Assembly: GCF_900167915.1 (NCBI RefSeq) | Contig: NZ_FUYM01000006.1 | Coordinates: forward strand, 271,135 to 335,134 | Direction: 5' to 3' | Length of the DNA: 64,000 nt | From: Rhizorhabdus histidinilytica | Lineage (GTDB): Bacteria; Pseudomonadota; Alphaproteobacteria; Sphingomonadales; Sphingomonadaceae | Part shown: in pieces, positions 25,231 through 35,992 of the stretch | Position numbering within the stretch: the stretch's first letter is position 1 | Layout of the letters: every line of letters begins with the position of its first letter | Notes under the pieces: generated by a model | What the model saw: the letters and a program-made list of their open reading frames with translations, nothing else | Databases searched by the model: none | Told to the model about the DNA's origin: nothing | Program-made: the position numbers and the translations under genes

Positions 25231-26850
25231 ATGCGAAGACGGACGATCCTCATTGTCGCGGCCTGCCTCGCCATCCTGGCGGGGCTGCTGCCGATGGTCG
25301 CCGTCGCCCATCTGCTGCGCGTCCGGGCGATCGCGGCCGAGCAGCGGCACATGGCGGAATATGCCCGCTGGACGCTAATGCGTACGAAGCGGGTGTTCGC
25401 CGACGCGCGGCGGGTGCTGATCGAGGCCGAGACGCGGCCCGGGACCGAATGCTCCCCCGATCATGTCGCGCAGCTGCGCCAGATCGCGATGGACGCGCGC
25501 AACGTCGAGGATATCGGCTATTTCCGCGATGGCCGCCTCGTCTGCACCAGTCTCGGCCCGATCCGCCAGCACGTCCCCCGCACGCCGCCCGACGTCGATC
25601 TGGGCGGGGGCTTCGCCCTCGTCCTCCACATCGAGCCGCGCACCTTCCGCAGCCAGCCGATGCTGGCGATGAGCCATGACGGCTATACCGCGCTGATCAA
25701 GCCCGAACGGCTGGTCGACGTCCTGACCGACAGCCATATGACGCTCGGCATCGCCGCCGGGCCGGGGCGGCTGATCGCCATGTCGGGCAAGGGCGATCCG
25801 CGGCTGCTCCGCATCCTGACGGCGGGCGCGGCGGCGGGAATCGATGAACGCCATGTCTTCGCGTCGCTGCGCGAGCCGCCACTGACCGCCTTCGCGTTCA
25901 GCGACCGCGCCCAGGCGCTCGGCCGGCTGCGCAACGACTATCTGCTGCTGCTGCCGATGGGCCTGCTCGTCTCGACCGTGCTGGTCGGGATCGTCATCTG
26001 GGTGTCGCGGCAGCGGCTGTCGCCCGAGAAGGAACTGGCGATCGCGATCCGCAGGCGCGAATTCGTCGTGCATTACCAGCCGATCATCGACCTTTCGAAC
26101 GGCCGCTGCGTCGCCGCCGAGGCGCTGCTGCGCTGGCGCCGGCCCGACGGCCGCTGGATCAGGCCCGACCTGTTCATCCCGCTCGCCGAGGACACCGGGC
26201 TGATCTCTCCGCTCACCGACCTGCTGATCGAACGGGTGATCGAGGACCAGGCGGAGCTGCTGCGCGCCGACCGCGGCCTCCACATATCGATCAACATCTC
26301 CGCGCGCGACCTGGAGAGCGGACGCTTCCTGCCGGTGCTGAGCGACGCGGTGGCGCGGTCGGGGATCGAACCGTCGCAAATCTGGATCGAGGCGACCGAA
26401 CAGGGCTTCATCCGCGCCGAGATCGCGGCAAGCGCGATCAAGGCGGCGCGCGCGGCGGGGCACATGGTCGCGATCGACGATTTCGGTACCGGCTATTCGA
26501 GCCTGTCGCTGCTCCAGGGATTGCCGCTCGACGCGCTCAAGATCGACAAGTCGTTCGTCGAGGCGATCGCCACCGACGCCGCGACCAGCGTGGTGACGCC
26601 GCACATCATCGACATGGCGCATGGGCTGAAGCTGCGCATCATCGCCGAAGGCGTCGAGACGCGCGAGCAGGAGGCCTATCTCAGGGCCGCGGGAGTCCCG
26701 CTCGCACAGGGATGGCTCTATTCGCGGGCGTTGCCGGCCGCCGAATTCGCAGCCTTCCGTCAGGGCCGCAACGCCGAGGGAGACGACAGCTCCACCGATG
26801 CCGGCCGGGGCCATGCAGGATCGGGCGACGGCGCCATCACGGCGCGATAG
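25231..26850 (+). CDS. CSS-motif EAL phosphodiesterase
   Basis: 539 residues. A first membrane helix (7-29), a periplasmic CSS-like domain of about 200 residues with Cys74 and the Cys-Thr-Ser variant at 105-107, a second helix near 233-252 and a cytoplasmic EAL domain (AEALLRW, INISARD, IEATEQGF, IDDFGTGYSSL, KIDKSFV, IAEGVET). In E. coli CSS-EAL proteins, disulfide status of the two periplasmic cysteines controls c-di-GMP hydrolysis. All catalytic residues are present. The C-terminal 30 residues overlap the opposite-strand MFS gene by 91 bp. Confidence 0.88.
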   Translation: MRRRTILIVAACLAILAGLLPMVAVAHLLRVRAIAAEQRHMAEYARWTLMRTKRVFADARRVLIEAETRPGTECSPDHVAQLRQIAMDARNVEDIGYFRDGRLVCTSLGPIRQHVPRTPPDVDLGGGFALVLHIEPRTFRSQPMLAMSHDGYTALIKPERLVDVLTDSHMTLGIAAGPGRLIAMSGKGDPRLLRILTAGAAAGIDERHVFASLREPPLTAFAFSDRAQALGRLRNDYLLLLPMGLLVSTVLVGIVIWVSRQRLSPEKELAIAIRRREFVVHYQPIIDLSNGRCVAAEALLRWRRPDGRWIRPDLFIPLAEDTGLISPLTDLLIERVIEDQAELLRADRGLHISINISARDLESGRFLPVLSDAVARSGIEPSQIWIEATEQGFIRAEIAASAIKAARAAGHMVAIDDFGTGYSSLSLLQGLPLDALKIDKSFVEAIATDAATSVVTPHIIDMAHGLKLRIIAEGVETREQEAYLRAAGVPLAQGWLYSRALPAAEFAAFRQGRNAEGDDSSTDAGRGHAGSGDGAITAR

Positions 26851-28040
26851 GAGTCGGGGCGCAGGCGCAGGGTCAATCCCGCGACCAGTCCGATCTCGGC
26901 GAGGTGGAGCAGCCAGCCCGCCGCGAAACCGCCGGTCCGATCGTGCAGCACCGCCACCACCCAGGGCGCCGCCCCGGCAATCAGGAAACCGCCGCCCTGC
27001 ATCAGCGCGGCGAGCGCGCCGGCGTCGGCGGGCCGGGGGAGATGGTCGAGCGCGACGACCAGGGTGAGCGCGAAGCAACCGCCGAGCCCCGCCCCGGCGC
27101 AGCACGCCCAGAGCAGCGGCGCGGCGGCTGGCGCGGCCGCCAGCCCGGCGAAACCGCCGGCCTGGAGCGCCATGGTCAGCCATAGCCAGGGGCGCCGGTC
27201 GCGGTGGCGGCGCGCGAGCAGCGGGCAGAGCAGGGCCGCGACCGCCTGGCTCGCCGCCATCGCCGCGAGCAGCCGGCCGCTCGCCGCGGCGGTCCAGCCA
27301 TGCTCCTGGTAGAAGGGCGACAGCCAGGCGACGACCGTCGAATAACCGCCGTTGACCAGCCCGAAGCTCGCCATCAGCAGCCAGGTGCGCGGGCGCCGCA
27401 GCAGCAGGCCGACGGGCGGCGCCTCGCCCCGCACCGGCGCCTCGCCCCTGGGGATCGCGACCAGCGCGGCGACCAGCGCCGCGAGCGCGGGGAGGCCGAG
27501 CCAGCCGATCCCGACCCGCCAGCTTCCGGCGGCGGAGGCGATCAGCGGCGAAAGCTGCGCGCCGACCGCGCCGCCACCCATCAGCATCGCCGAATAGAGC
27601 CCCATCGCCAGCGGCAGCCGATCGGGGAAATGACGCTTCAATATGCCGGGGAACACCGCCTGGATCACGGCGACGCCGAGCCCGAGCAGCGCGGCGGTGC
27701 CGATCAGCCCGGCGGTGCTGCCCGCGACCAGGCGGAGCAGCGAGCCGAGCGCGAGCAGCGCGAGCGACGCGACCACCGCGCGGCGGGCGCCGACCGCCGC
27801 CTCGACCGCTGGCCCGAGGAAGGCGAGCACCCCCATCAGCAGCATCGGCACCAGGGTGAGCGACGCCAGCACCTGCAGCGTCATGCCGGTATCGGTCCGG
27901 ATGCCGCCGGCGAGCGGGCCGACCGCGGTCAGGAAAGGACGGAGGTTGAGCCCGACCAGCACCACCGCGACGAGCAGCGGCCATCGCCGCGGGTCACGCC
28001 CCGCGTCACGCAAGGTCGCGCCGCCGCTGCCATTCGGCAT
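26760..28040 (-). CDS. MFS transporter, CynX/NimT family
   Basis: 426 residues with about twelve membrane helices. The first helix, LLVAVVLVGLNLRPFLTAVGPL, and TGMTLQVLASLTLVPML after it are typical of the CynX/NimT (cyanate/nitroimidazole) subgroup. Substrate unknown; the operon partners (amidohydrolase and deaminase) suggest an amide or N-heterocycle. The start at 28040 is inside the deaminase 3' end (35-bp overlap), and the end overlaps the EAL gene. Confidence 0.82.
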   Translation of the reverse strand: MPNGSGGATLRDAGRDPRRWPLLVAVVLVGLNLRPFLTAVGPLAGGIRTDTGMTLQVLASLTLVPMLLMGVLAFLGPAVEAAVGARRAVVASLALLALGSLLRLVAGSTAGLIGTAALLGLGVAVIQAVFPGILKRHFPDRLPLAMGLYSAMLMGGGAVGAQLSPLIASAAGSWRVGIGWLGLPALAALVAALVAIPRGEAPVRGEAPPVGLLLRRPRTWLLMASFGLVNGGYSTVVAWLSPFYQEHGWTAAASGRLLAAMAASQAVAALLCPLLARRHRDRRPWLWLTMALQAGGFAGLAAAPAAAPLLWACCAGAGLGGCFALTLVVALDHLPRPADAGALAALMQGGGFLIAGAAPWVVAVLHDRTGGFAAGWLLHLAEIGLVAGLTLRLRPDSYRAVMAPSPDPAWPRPASVELSSPSALRP

Positions 28041-28503
28041 AGATGTCGGGCCGCTCCGCACCGTCGACCGGCCGGTGGCGGACCGCCATCGCCTGCTCGC
28101 CGGCGGGACGGCCGAGATCGGCGAGGATCGCGGCCTGGACGGCGGCGGTCGACAGGCCGAACGGCTCGCCGTCCTCGTTCGAATAGGCATAGGCGACCGC
28201 GCCGATCCCGGCCATCCGCATCGCCGCCATGCACATCGGGCAGGGGTGGCCGCTGGCATAGACGGTGCAACCGCTGAGGTCGGGCGTGGCGAGCCGGCGC
28301 GCCGCAGCGCGGATCGCGCCAAGCTCGGCATGGGCGGTGGGATCGTTGGTGGCGAGAATCTCGTTGACGCCGACGGCGACGATCGCGCCGTCCTTCACCA
28401 CCACCGCACCGAACGGCCGGCCGCCCTGCGCGACATTGTCGCGGGCCAGTTCGATCGCGGCGCGCAGGAAGCCCTGCTCCGCGTCGGTCGACGACTTTGT
28501 CAT
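28006..28503 (-). CDS. nucleoside/guanine deaminase-like CDA-fold enzyme
   Basis: 165 residues. A zinc-dependent hydrolytic deaminase with HAE (58-60) and PCPMC (87-91) motifs. RPFGAVVVKDG and the C-terminal aromatic ending (DIYAEWQRRR) resemble guanine deaminase GuaD and related purine/pterin deaminases. It is coupled to the upstream amidohydrolase by ATGA and overlaps the MFS gene. The substrate is unproven; tRNA adenosine deaminase is less likely given this context. Confidence 0.82.
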   Translation of the reverse strand: MTKSSTDAEQGFLRAAIELARDNVAQGGRPFGAVVVKDGAIVAVGVNEILATNDPTAHAELGAIRAAARRLATPDLSGCTVYASGHPCPMCMAAMRMAGIGAVAYAYSNEDGEPFGLSTAAVQAAILADLGRPAGEQAMAVRHRPVDGAERPDIYAEWQRRRDLA

Positions 28504-29951
28504 TGCACTGCCCCGGCATCCCAGCGCGCGACCTTCGCCCGCGCCTCGGCGAGCAGCCGGTCGAGCGCGGCGCGATCATGCGCGATGCCGCGCAGCACCA
28601 CCGTGTCGACCGACCGGGTCGCGTGGATGTCCTCGAGCGGGTTGCGGTCGAGCAGCACCAGGTCGGCCTGCTTGCCCGCCTCGACCGAGCCGTAGCGGTC
28701 GAGCTTGCCGAACCAGGCCGGGCCGGCGCGGGTCGCGGCCGACAGCGCCTGCGCCGGGGTCAGGCCGTTCTCGACATAGAGCGCCAGTTCCTGGTGCAGG
28801 CCGAGCGCGGGATAGTCGAACGAGTTGAGGAAGCCCGCGTCGGTGCCGGCCATGATCGTCACCCCCGCCTTCGCCAGCATCGGCAGCACGGCGGCGGTCT
28901 GGCGATACTCGCGGTGGCGCGCCTCGATCTGTTCCGGGGTCGCCTTGGCGGCGCGGTCGATCCGCCACTGATAGGTCTTGCGCAGCCCCGGCCCGACGTA
29001 GGCGAGGAACGGGTCCTTCGAATGATCGTCGCTGTCGAGGAAGGCGAGCGTGCGTTCGATGTTGAGGGTCGGCGTGACGAACACCTGACGGTCGCGCAGC
29101 GTCCGGTAGGCGGCCATCGCAGTCGCTTCGTCGAACCCGGCATCGAGCCGCGCCTGCGCCTCGGCGCGGGTGATGCGGCCGGCGGCGACATCGGCGGCGA
29201 TCGCCGCCTCGTCCTTCACCCCGGCCTTGTAGGCATAGCTGAGATGCTCGATCGAGCTGATCCCGGCATCGACCGCCTGGCCGACCGTCAGCGCCATCGG
29301 GATGTGCCCCGAGGCGCGCAGCCCCGCCGCGCGCACCCGGCGAACGGCGTAGAGGAACAGGTCGGGCTTGAGGGTGCTGTCGGTGATCTTGACGAAGTCG
29401 ACGCCGAGCCCGGCCAGCTTGTCGACCGCCGCGTCGACATCGGCTTCGGAACCGGTTTCGAGCGTGCCCTTCCAGACCGGCTTGATTCCTTCGATCTTGG
29501 GTCCCGAGCTGAGCAGGGTCGGGCCGAACAGCGTGCCGTCGGCGATCTCGCGGCGCCAGTGCAGCACCTCGTTCGGCAGATCGCCCGACGCGTCGCGGAC
29601 GGTGGTGACGCCATAGGCGACGTAGAGCGGCAGCAACGCCTTGTTCTCTTCGGCCAGCGCTGGGCCGCCGCCGAAATGGACGTGCATGTCCCACAGGCCG
29701 GGGATCAGGTAGCGGCCCTTCGCCTCGATCCGCCGGGGCGCGGTCCACGCCTTGGCCACCGCCGCATCGCCGCCGACCGCGACGATGCGGTCGCCCTTGA
29801 TCGCCACCGCCTGGTCGGGAATCGGCCGGGCGCCCTCGACGTCGATCACCACCGCGTGGCGGATCAGCAGGTCGGCGGCCTGCTTCGCGGCGGCCGCCGG
29901 GATCGGTTGGAACGCCGCCGCCGCGGCCAGTGCGATCAGGAAAGCTTTCAT
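28500..29951 (-). CDS. exported metal-dependent amidohydrolase
   Basis: 483 residues. Residues 1-22 form a signal peptide (MKAFLIALAAAAAFQPIPAAAA), so it acts outside the cytoplasm. The amidohydrolase metal ligands are His90/His92 (WDMHVHFGG), followed by SGHIPMA, IEHLSY and GTDAGF with its aspartate. The lysine of VDFVKITD may be the bridging residue. The closest broad type is imidazolonepropionase/prolidase-like amidohydrolases. It is first in an operon with a deaminase and an MFS transporter, divergent from a LysR regulator that probably controls it. Confidence 0.82.
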   Translation of the reverse strand: MKAFLIALAAAAAFQPIPAAAAKQAADLLIRHAVVIDVEGARPIPDQAVAIKGDRIVAVGGDAAVAKAWTAPRRIEAKGRYLIPGLWDMHVHFGGGPALAEENKALLPLYVAYGVTTVRDASGDLPNEVLHWRREIADGTLFGPTLLSSGPKIEGIKPVWKGTLETGSEADVDAAVDKLAGLGVDFVKITDSTLKPDLFLYAVRRVRAAGLRASGHIPMALTVGQAVDAGISSIEHLSYAYKAGVKDEAAIAADVAAGRITRAEAQARLDAGFDEATAMAAYRTLRDRQVFVTPTLNIERTLAFLDSDDHSKDPFLAYVGPGLRKTYQWRIDRAAKATPEQIEARHREYRQTAAVLPMLAKAGVTIMAGTDAGFLNSFDYPALGLHQELALYVENGLTPAQALSAATRAGPAWFGKLDRYGSVEAGKQADLVLLDRNPLEDIHATRSVDTVVLRGIAHDRAALDRLLAEARAKVARWDAGAVQ

Positions 29952-30016
29952 CGTCTCATCCGGCTGGCAATGTCCTGGCGCGATTATCGTCGGCCTTGTC
30001 ATCATGCGCAAATGGG

Positions 30017-30044
30017 ATATCAGGATGATCATCATTCAGGATAT
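30017..30044. promoter_or_regulatory. candidate LysR-type operator
   Basis: ATATC (30017-30021) and GATAT (30040-30044) flank an inner palindrome ATGATCAT (30025-30032), in the 105-bp gap between the divergent amidohydrolase and LysR genes. Position and nested dyads fit a LysR-type site for both promoters. Confidence 0.45.
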
Positions 30045-30056
30045 GAATGGTGTTCG

Positions 30057-30908
30057 ATGCTCGACCCCCGCCTGCTCCGCGCCTTCGTGGCGATCGCCGA
30101 CCATCGCAGCTTCACCAGCGCCGCGGCGGCGCTCAACATGACCCAGTCGACGATCAGCCAGCAGCTCGCCCGGCTCGAGCAGGGCGTCGGGCGCGCGCTG
30201 ATCGACCGGGCCGCGCGGCCGGTGCTGCCGACCCCGGCGGGCGAGCGGCTGCTCGGCCATGCCCGCCGCATCCTCGCGCTGCACGCCGAGGCGGAGCGGC
30301 TGCTGACCGACCCGGCCGGCACCCATCCGGTGCGGATCGGCATGCCCGACGACATCGCCACCCACGCGATGACCGGCGCGCTCGCCGCCTTCGCCGGGCA
30401 ACATCGCGACATCCGGCTCGACGTGACGATCGGGCTCAGCCGCGAGCTGACCCGCCGCTACCATGGCGGCGAGCTCGACATCGTCGTGGTCAAGGAGGCC
30501 AGGCCGGGGCCCGACCACCGCATCAGCTTCGCCGAGCCGATGGCCTGGTACGAGGGGAGCGCCGCGCCCGACTGGCCCGATCCGATCCCGCTGGTCGCCT
30601 TCCCGGCCGGCGGCCTCTATCGCGACGAGATGTTCGCGCGGATCGAGCGCGAGGGACGCCGCTGGTATGTCGCGCTGACGTCGAGCAGCCTGTCGAGCGT
30701 GCTGGTCGCGGTCGAGACCGGGATGGGGATATCGCTGCTCCCCTGCCGATCGACGCTGGGCCGCGACCTACGCATCCACGCGCCGCTGGGACGCGAGCGG
30801 CCGATGGCGGTGTCGCTCTACGGCTGGGAGACGGCGGGGCCGATCGGCGAGCTCGCCGACCGGATGATCGCGGTCCTCGCCGGCCGCGACGGGGCGACCA
30901 CCGAATAG
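30057..30908 (+). CDS. LysR-family transcriptional regulator
   Basis: 283 residues. The N-terminal winged helix is canonical (LLRAFVAIADHRSFTSAAAA, then LNMTQSTISQQLARLE). The effector domain has RIGMPDDIATHAM, ELTRRYHGGELDIVVV and a late VAVETGMGISLLPC. It is divergent from the amidohydrolase-deaminase-MFS operon, the natural target. It converges with pyrD, with only 9 bp between the stops. Confidence 0.9.
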   Translation: MLDPRLLRAFVAIADHRSFTSAAAALNMTQSTISQQLARLEQGVGRALIDRAARPVLPTPAGERLLGHARRILALHAEAERLLTDPAGTHPVRIGMPDDIATHAMTGALAAFAGQHRDIRLDVTIGLSRELTRRYHGGELDIVVVKEARPGPDHRISFAEPMAWYEGSAAPDWPDPIPLVAFPAGGLYRDEMFARIEREGRRWYVALTSSSLSSVLVAVETGMGISLLPCRSTLGRDLRIHAPLGRERPMAVSLYGWETAGPIGELADRMIAVLAGRDGATTE

Positions 30909-30917
30909 GACGGGGCC

Positions 30918-31952
30918 TCAGCCCCGGCCGACCGCGTCTGCGATCGTCGCGAAGCCGTCGCGGTCGAGCAGCTCGACCAGGCCGGCGTTGATCCGCCTGG
31001 CGAGCCCCGGCCCCTCATAGACCAGCGCCGAATAGAGCTGGACGAGGCTGGCACCGGCGCGGATGCGGGCATAGGCGTCGGCGGCCGAGGCGATGCCGCC
31101 CGCCGCGATCAGCGGGATGGCGCCGCCGGTAGCCTTGCGGAAATCGACGAGCCGCTGCTGCGCCAGGTCGCGCAGCGGCGCGCCCGACAGGCCGCCGCTC
31201 TCGCCGGCATGCCGGCTACGCAGCGGCGGGCGCGAGATGGTGGTGTTCGAGACGATCAGCCCGTCGAGCCGCTGCGCCGCCGCGATCTCGGCGATGTCGT
31301 CGATGTCGGCGGGCTCCAGGTCGGGCGCGACCTTCAGGAAGACGGGCGGACCGCCTGCCGGCCGCGCCGCGGTCACCGCGTCGAGCAGCGCGGTCAGCGC
31401 GCCGCGATCCTGCAGCGCGCGCAGCCCCGGCGTGTTGGGCGAGGAGATGTTGACCGTCAGGTAGCGCGCCACCCCCGCCATTACCCGCACGCCGTTGGCA
31501 TAGTCGGCGATGCGGTCGACGGCGTCCTTGTTGGCGCCGATGTTGACCCCGACGATGCCGGGGCGGTCGTTGCGGCGGAGCAGCCGTTCGAGCGCCGCCG
31601 CCTGGCCGCCATTGTTGAAGCCCATGCGGTTGATCACCGCGCGGTCCTCGACCAGCCGGAACAGGCGCGGGCGCGGATTGCCGGGCTGCGGGAAGGGGGT
31701 GAGCGTCCCCACCTCGGCGAAGCCGAAGCCCAGCGCGAGGATCGCGTCGGGCACCTGCGCGTCCTTGTCGAAGCCGGCGGCAAGCCCGACCGGATTGGGG
31801 AAGCGCAGCCCGGCGACCTCGATCGCGAGCCGCGGGTCCGACGCGGGCAGGCCCGTGCGCGGCCGGAGCCGCAACGCGCGGATCGTCGCGCGGTGGGCGC
31901 GTTCGGCCTCGAGGGTGAAGACCAGCGGACGGAGGGCGGCATAGAGCGACAT
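30918..31952 (-). CDS. pyrD: dihydroorotate dehydrogenase (quinone), class 2
   Basis: 344 residues. Oxidises dihydroorotate to orotate in pyrimidine synthesis, passing electrons to quinone at the inner membrane. The N-terminal hydrophobic helix region (MSLYAALRPLVFTLEAERAH) marks class 2. FMN/substrate motifs include NRMGFNNGG, VNISSPNTPGLR and the late AAGGIASAADAYARIRAGAS. The catalytic base is the serine of ISSPNTPG. Confidence 0.95.
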   Translation of the reverse strand: MSLYAALRPLVFTLEAERAHRATIRALRLRPRTGLPASDPRLAIEVAGLRFPNPVGLAAGFDKDAQVPDAILALGFGFAEVGTLTPFPQPGNPRPRLFRLVEDRAVINRMGFNNGGQAAALERLLRRNDRPGIVGVNIGANKDAVDRIADYANGVRVMAGVARYLTVNISSPNTPGLRALQDRGALTALLDAVTAARPAGGPPVFLKVAPDLEPADIDDIAEIAAAQRLDGLIVSNTTISRPPLRSRHAGESGGLSGAPLRDLAQQRLVDFRKATGGAIPLIAAGGIASAADAYARIRAGASLVQLYSALVYEGPGLARRINAGLVELLDRDGFATIADAVGRG

Positions 31953-31982
31953 GGACGCCCGCTTAGCGGGACATGCCCGCGC

Positions 31983-32039
31983 CGTCATGGGGGAAGTTGC
32001 TTCCTCCGCCGTCCCGCTTCCCTCCGCCGGGATGACGGG
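31983..32039. repeat. short CGTCAT-type intergenic repeat
   Basis: It is bounded by CGTCAT on the left and CCGCCGGGATGACGGG on the right, and is shorter than its relatives (about 57 bp), missing the inner left hairpin. It lies between pyrD and the suf promoter. Confidence 0.55.
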
Positions 32040-32058
32040 AAAAGGTGGATATCCACCC

Positions 32059-32116
32059 TTGACCTGAGCCGCGTCCGCGCCCATCTGCCCAATCGGATCG
32101 AATCAGTCCGATTGGG
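32059..32116 (+). promoter_or_regulatory. suf operon promoter with perfect operator-like dyad
   Basis: TTGACC (32059-32064) and CATCTG (32082-32087) with a 17-bp spacer form a plausible promoter. Immediately downstream is a 10-bp perfect inverted repeat CCCAATCGGA (32088-32097)/TCCGATTGGG (32107-32116) with a 9-bp spacer. A protein bound there would block initiation. The likely ligand is the Rrf2 regulator encoded 12 bp further on (inference). Confidence 0.6.
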
Positions 32117-32127
32117 ATCGAAACGCG

Positions 32128-32532
32128 ATGCGCCTGTCCAGCCTGGCCGACTATGCGGTCGTCATGCTCTCCGCCGCCGCCCGCCACGGCGCCGGCGAAC
32201 GGCTGACCGCGACGCTGCTGTCCGACGAGACCGGCGTGCCGCTGCCGACCGCGCAGAAGCTGATGGGGCGGCTCGCCCAGGCCGGCCTGCTCGCTTCGGC
32301 GCGCGGCACCGGCGGCGGCTTCCGCCTGGCGCGCGATCCCGGCGCGATCAGCCTCGCCGACATCGTCGAGGCGGTCGAGGGACCGATCGCCATGACCGCC
32401 TGCGTCGACGACCATCGTCACGACTGCGGGCTGGAGAGCGCCTGCCGCGTCAAGCCGCACTGGGGTGTCGTCAACGACACGATCCGCGGCGCGCTGGGCG
32501 GCGTGAGCCTCGCAACCCTGTCGAGGGCCTGA
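32128..32532 (+). CDS. Rrf2-family Fe-S-sensing regulator of the suf operon
   Basis: 134 residues with an N-terminal winged helix (MRLSSLADYAVVMLSAAARH). Three cysteines, Cys92, Cys100 and Cys106 (TACVDDHRHDCGLESAC), are spaced as in IscR/SufR-type proteins that ligate a 2Fe-2S cluster. It should repress suf when clusters are plentiful. It is first in the operon, 3 bp before sufB, and preceded by a perfect 29-bp dyad. Confidence 0.88.
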   Translation: MRLSSLADYAVVMLSAAARHGAGERLTATLLSDETGVPLPTAQKLMGRLAQAGLLASARGTGGGFRLARDPGAISLADIVEAVEGPIAMTACVDDHRHDCGLESACRVKPHWGVVNDTIRGALGGVSLATLSRA

Positions 32533-32535
32533 GAT

Positions 32536-34008
<1,473 letters not shown>

Positions 34009-34047
34009 TCCCTTCCCCCGCAACCGTCACCCCGCTGGAAAGTAACA

Positions 34048-34791
<744 letters not shown>

Positions 34792-34808
34792 GGACGGGCA
34801 TCTTCTTC

Positions 34809-34897
34809 CGTCATGCTGAACTGGTTTCAGCATCCACTCCTCCGCGAGCGCTGGCGCCTGTGGCCTGGTGGATCCTGAAACAAGTTCAGGATGACGG
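34809..34897. repeat. intergenic inverted repeat inside the suf operon (CGTCATGCTGAA type)
   Basis: The ends CGTCATGCTGAAC and GTTCAGGATGACGG are near-inverted copies, with the inner hairpins CTGAAC/GTTTCAG and CTGAAAC/GTTCAG. It occupies the only sizeable gap within suf (between sufC and sufD). It shares the CGTCAT...ATGACG ends of the other repeats but has a different inner sequence. Confidence 0.65.
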
Positions 34898-34906
34898 GGT
34901 GGGGAA

Positions 34907-35992
34907 ATGAGCGTGCTCACCCTCCCCTCGACCCGTGAGGAAGCGTGGCGCTGGTCCGACCTGTCGGGCCTCGAAGCGCTGTCCGCCGCCCACGCCACGG
35001 GCGTCGCCGCCGACCTCGATTCGCACTGGATCGGCGACGGGCCCCGCCTGCTGTTCGTCGACGGGCGGCTCGACGCCGGCCGCAGCCGGCCGGGCCCGGT
35101 GACGGTCGGCACGGTCGACGCGGCCTCGACCCATCCTCTCGCGCGGCTCGCCGGCGGCGACGGCTGGACGCTGGCGGTCCACAAGGACGGCGCGACGCCA
35201 CCGGGCGCGATCGAGATCGTCCATGTCGCGACCGGCGGCGCGAGCCACGTCCCGGCGCGGATCGTGATGGCCGAGGATGCGCAGGCGAGCATCGTCGAGA
35301 CCTATGTGGGCGACGGCTGGGCCAACCGGCTGACCCGGATCGAACTGGGCCGATCGGCGCGGCTGATGCGGGCGATCCGGCTGGTCCAGGGATCGGGCTT
35401 CACCTCGCTGCGCGACGAAGCGGTGCTCGGCGCGGGCGCGAGCCTCGTCACCACCATCCTGGGTGCGGGCGCGGGCGGCAGCCGGCTCGACGCCTTCGTC
35501 ACCCTCGACGGCGCCGGCGCCTATGCCGAGCATGGCGGCGCGCTGCTCGCTCGCGACAGCCAGCGCCACGATGCCGCGGTGGTCGTCCGCCACGCCGAGC
35601 CCGAGGGCACCAGCCGCCAGCTCTGGCGCGCGGTCGCCGACGACCAGGCGACGACGAGCATGGCGGCGCGGGTCGAGGTCGCCCGCGACGCGCAGAAGAC
35701 CGACGGCGAGCAGAGCCTGCGCGGGCTGATGCTCAAGCGCACCGCGACGGTGAACCTGAAGCCCGAGCTGGAGATCTTCGCCGACGATGTGAAGTGCGCC
35801 CATGGCGCGACGGTCGGCGAGCTGGACGCGCAGGCGCTGTTCTACATGACGTCGCGCGGCATCACCCCCGATCGCGCCCGCGCGCTGCTGACTCAGGCGT
35901 TCATCGCCGACGCGCTGTCGCGGATCGGCGACGAACCGGTCCGCGACGCCTTCCAGGCCGCGGCCGAAGCCTGGCTGGAGGAGCGGATATGA
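34907..35992 (+). CDS. sufD: Fe-S cluster assembly protein SufD
   Basis: 361 residues, at the short end for the family. Partner of SufB in the scaffold, with the beta-helix blocks and the conserved C-terminal ADDVKCAHGATVGELDAQAL followed by FYMTSRGI. The N-terminal part is reduced compared with E. coli SufD, as is common in alphaproteobacteria. Its stop overlaps sufS by ATGA. Confidence 0.92.
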   Translation: MSVLTLPSTREEAWRWSDLSGLEALSAAHATGVAADLDSHWIGDGPRLLFVDGRLDAGRSRPGPVTVGTVDAASTHPLARLAGGDGWTLAVHKDGATPPGAIEIVHVATGGASHVPARIVMAEDAQASIVETYVGDGWANRLTRIELGRSARLMRAIRLVQGSGFTSLRDEAVLGAGASLVTTILGAGAGGSRLDAFVTLDGAGAYAEHGGALLARDSQRHDAAVVVRHAEPEGTSRQLWRAVADDQATTSMAARVEVARDAQKTDGEQSLRGLMLKRTATVNLKPELEIFADDVKCAHGATVGELDAQALFYMTSRGITPDRARALLTQAFIADALSRIGDEPVRDAFQAAAEAWLEERI

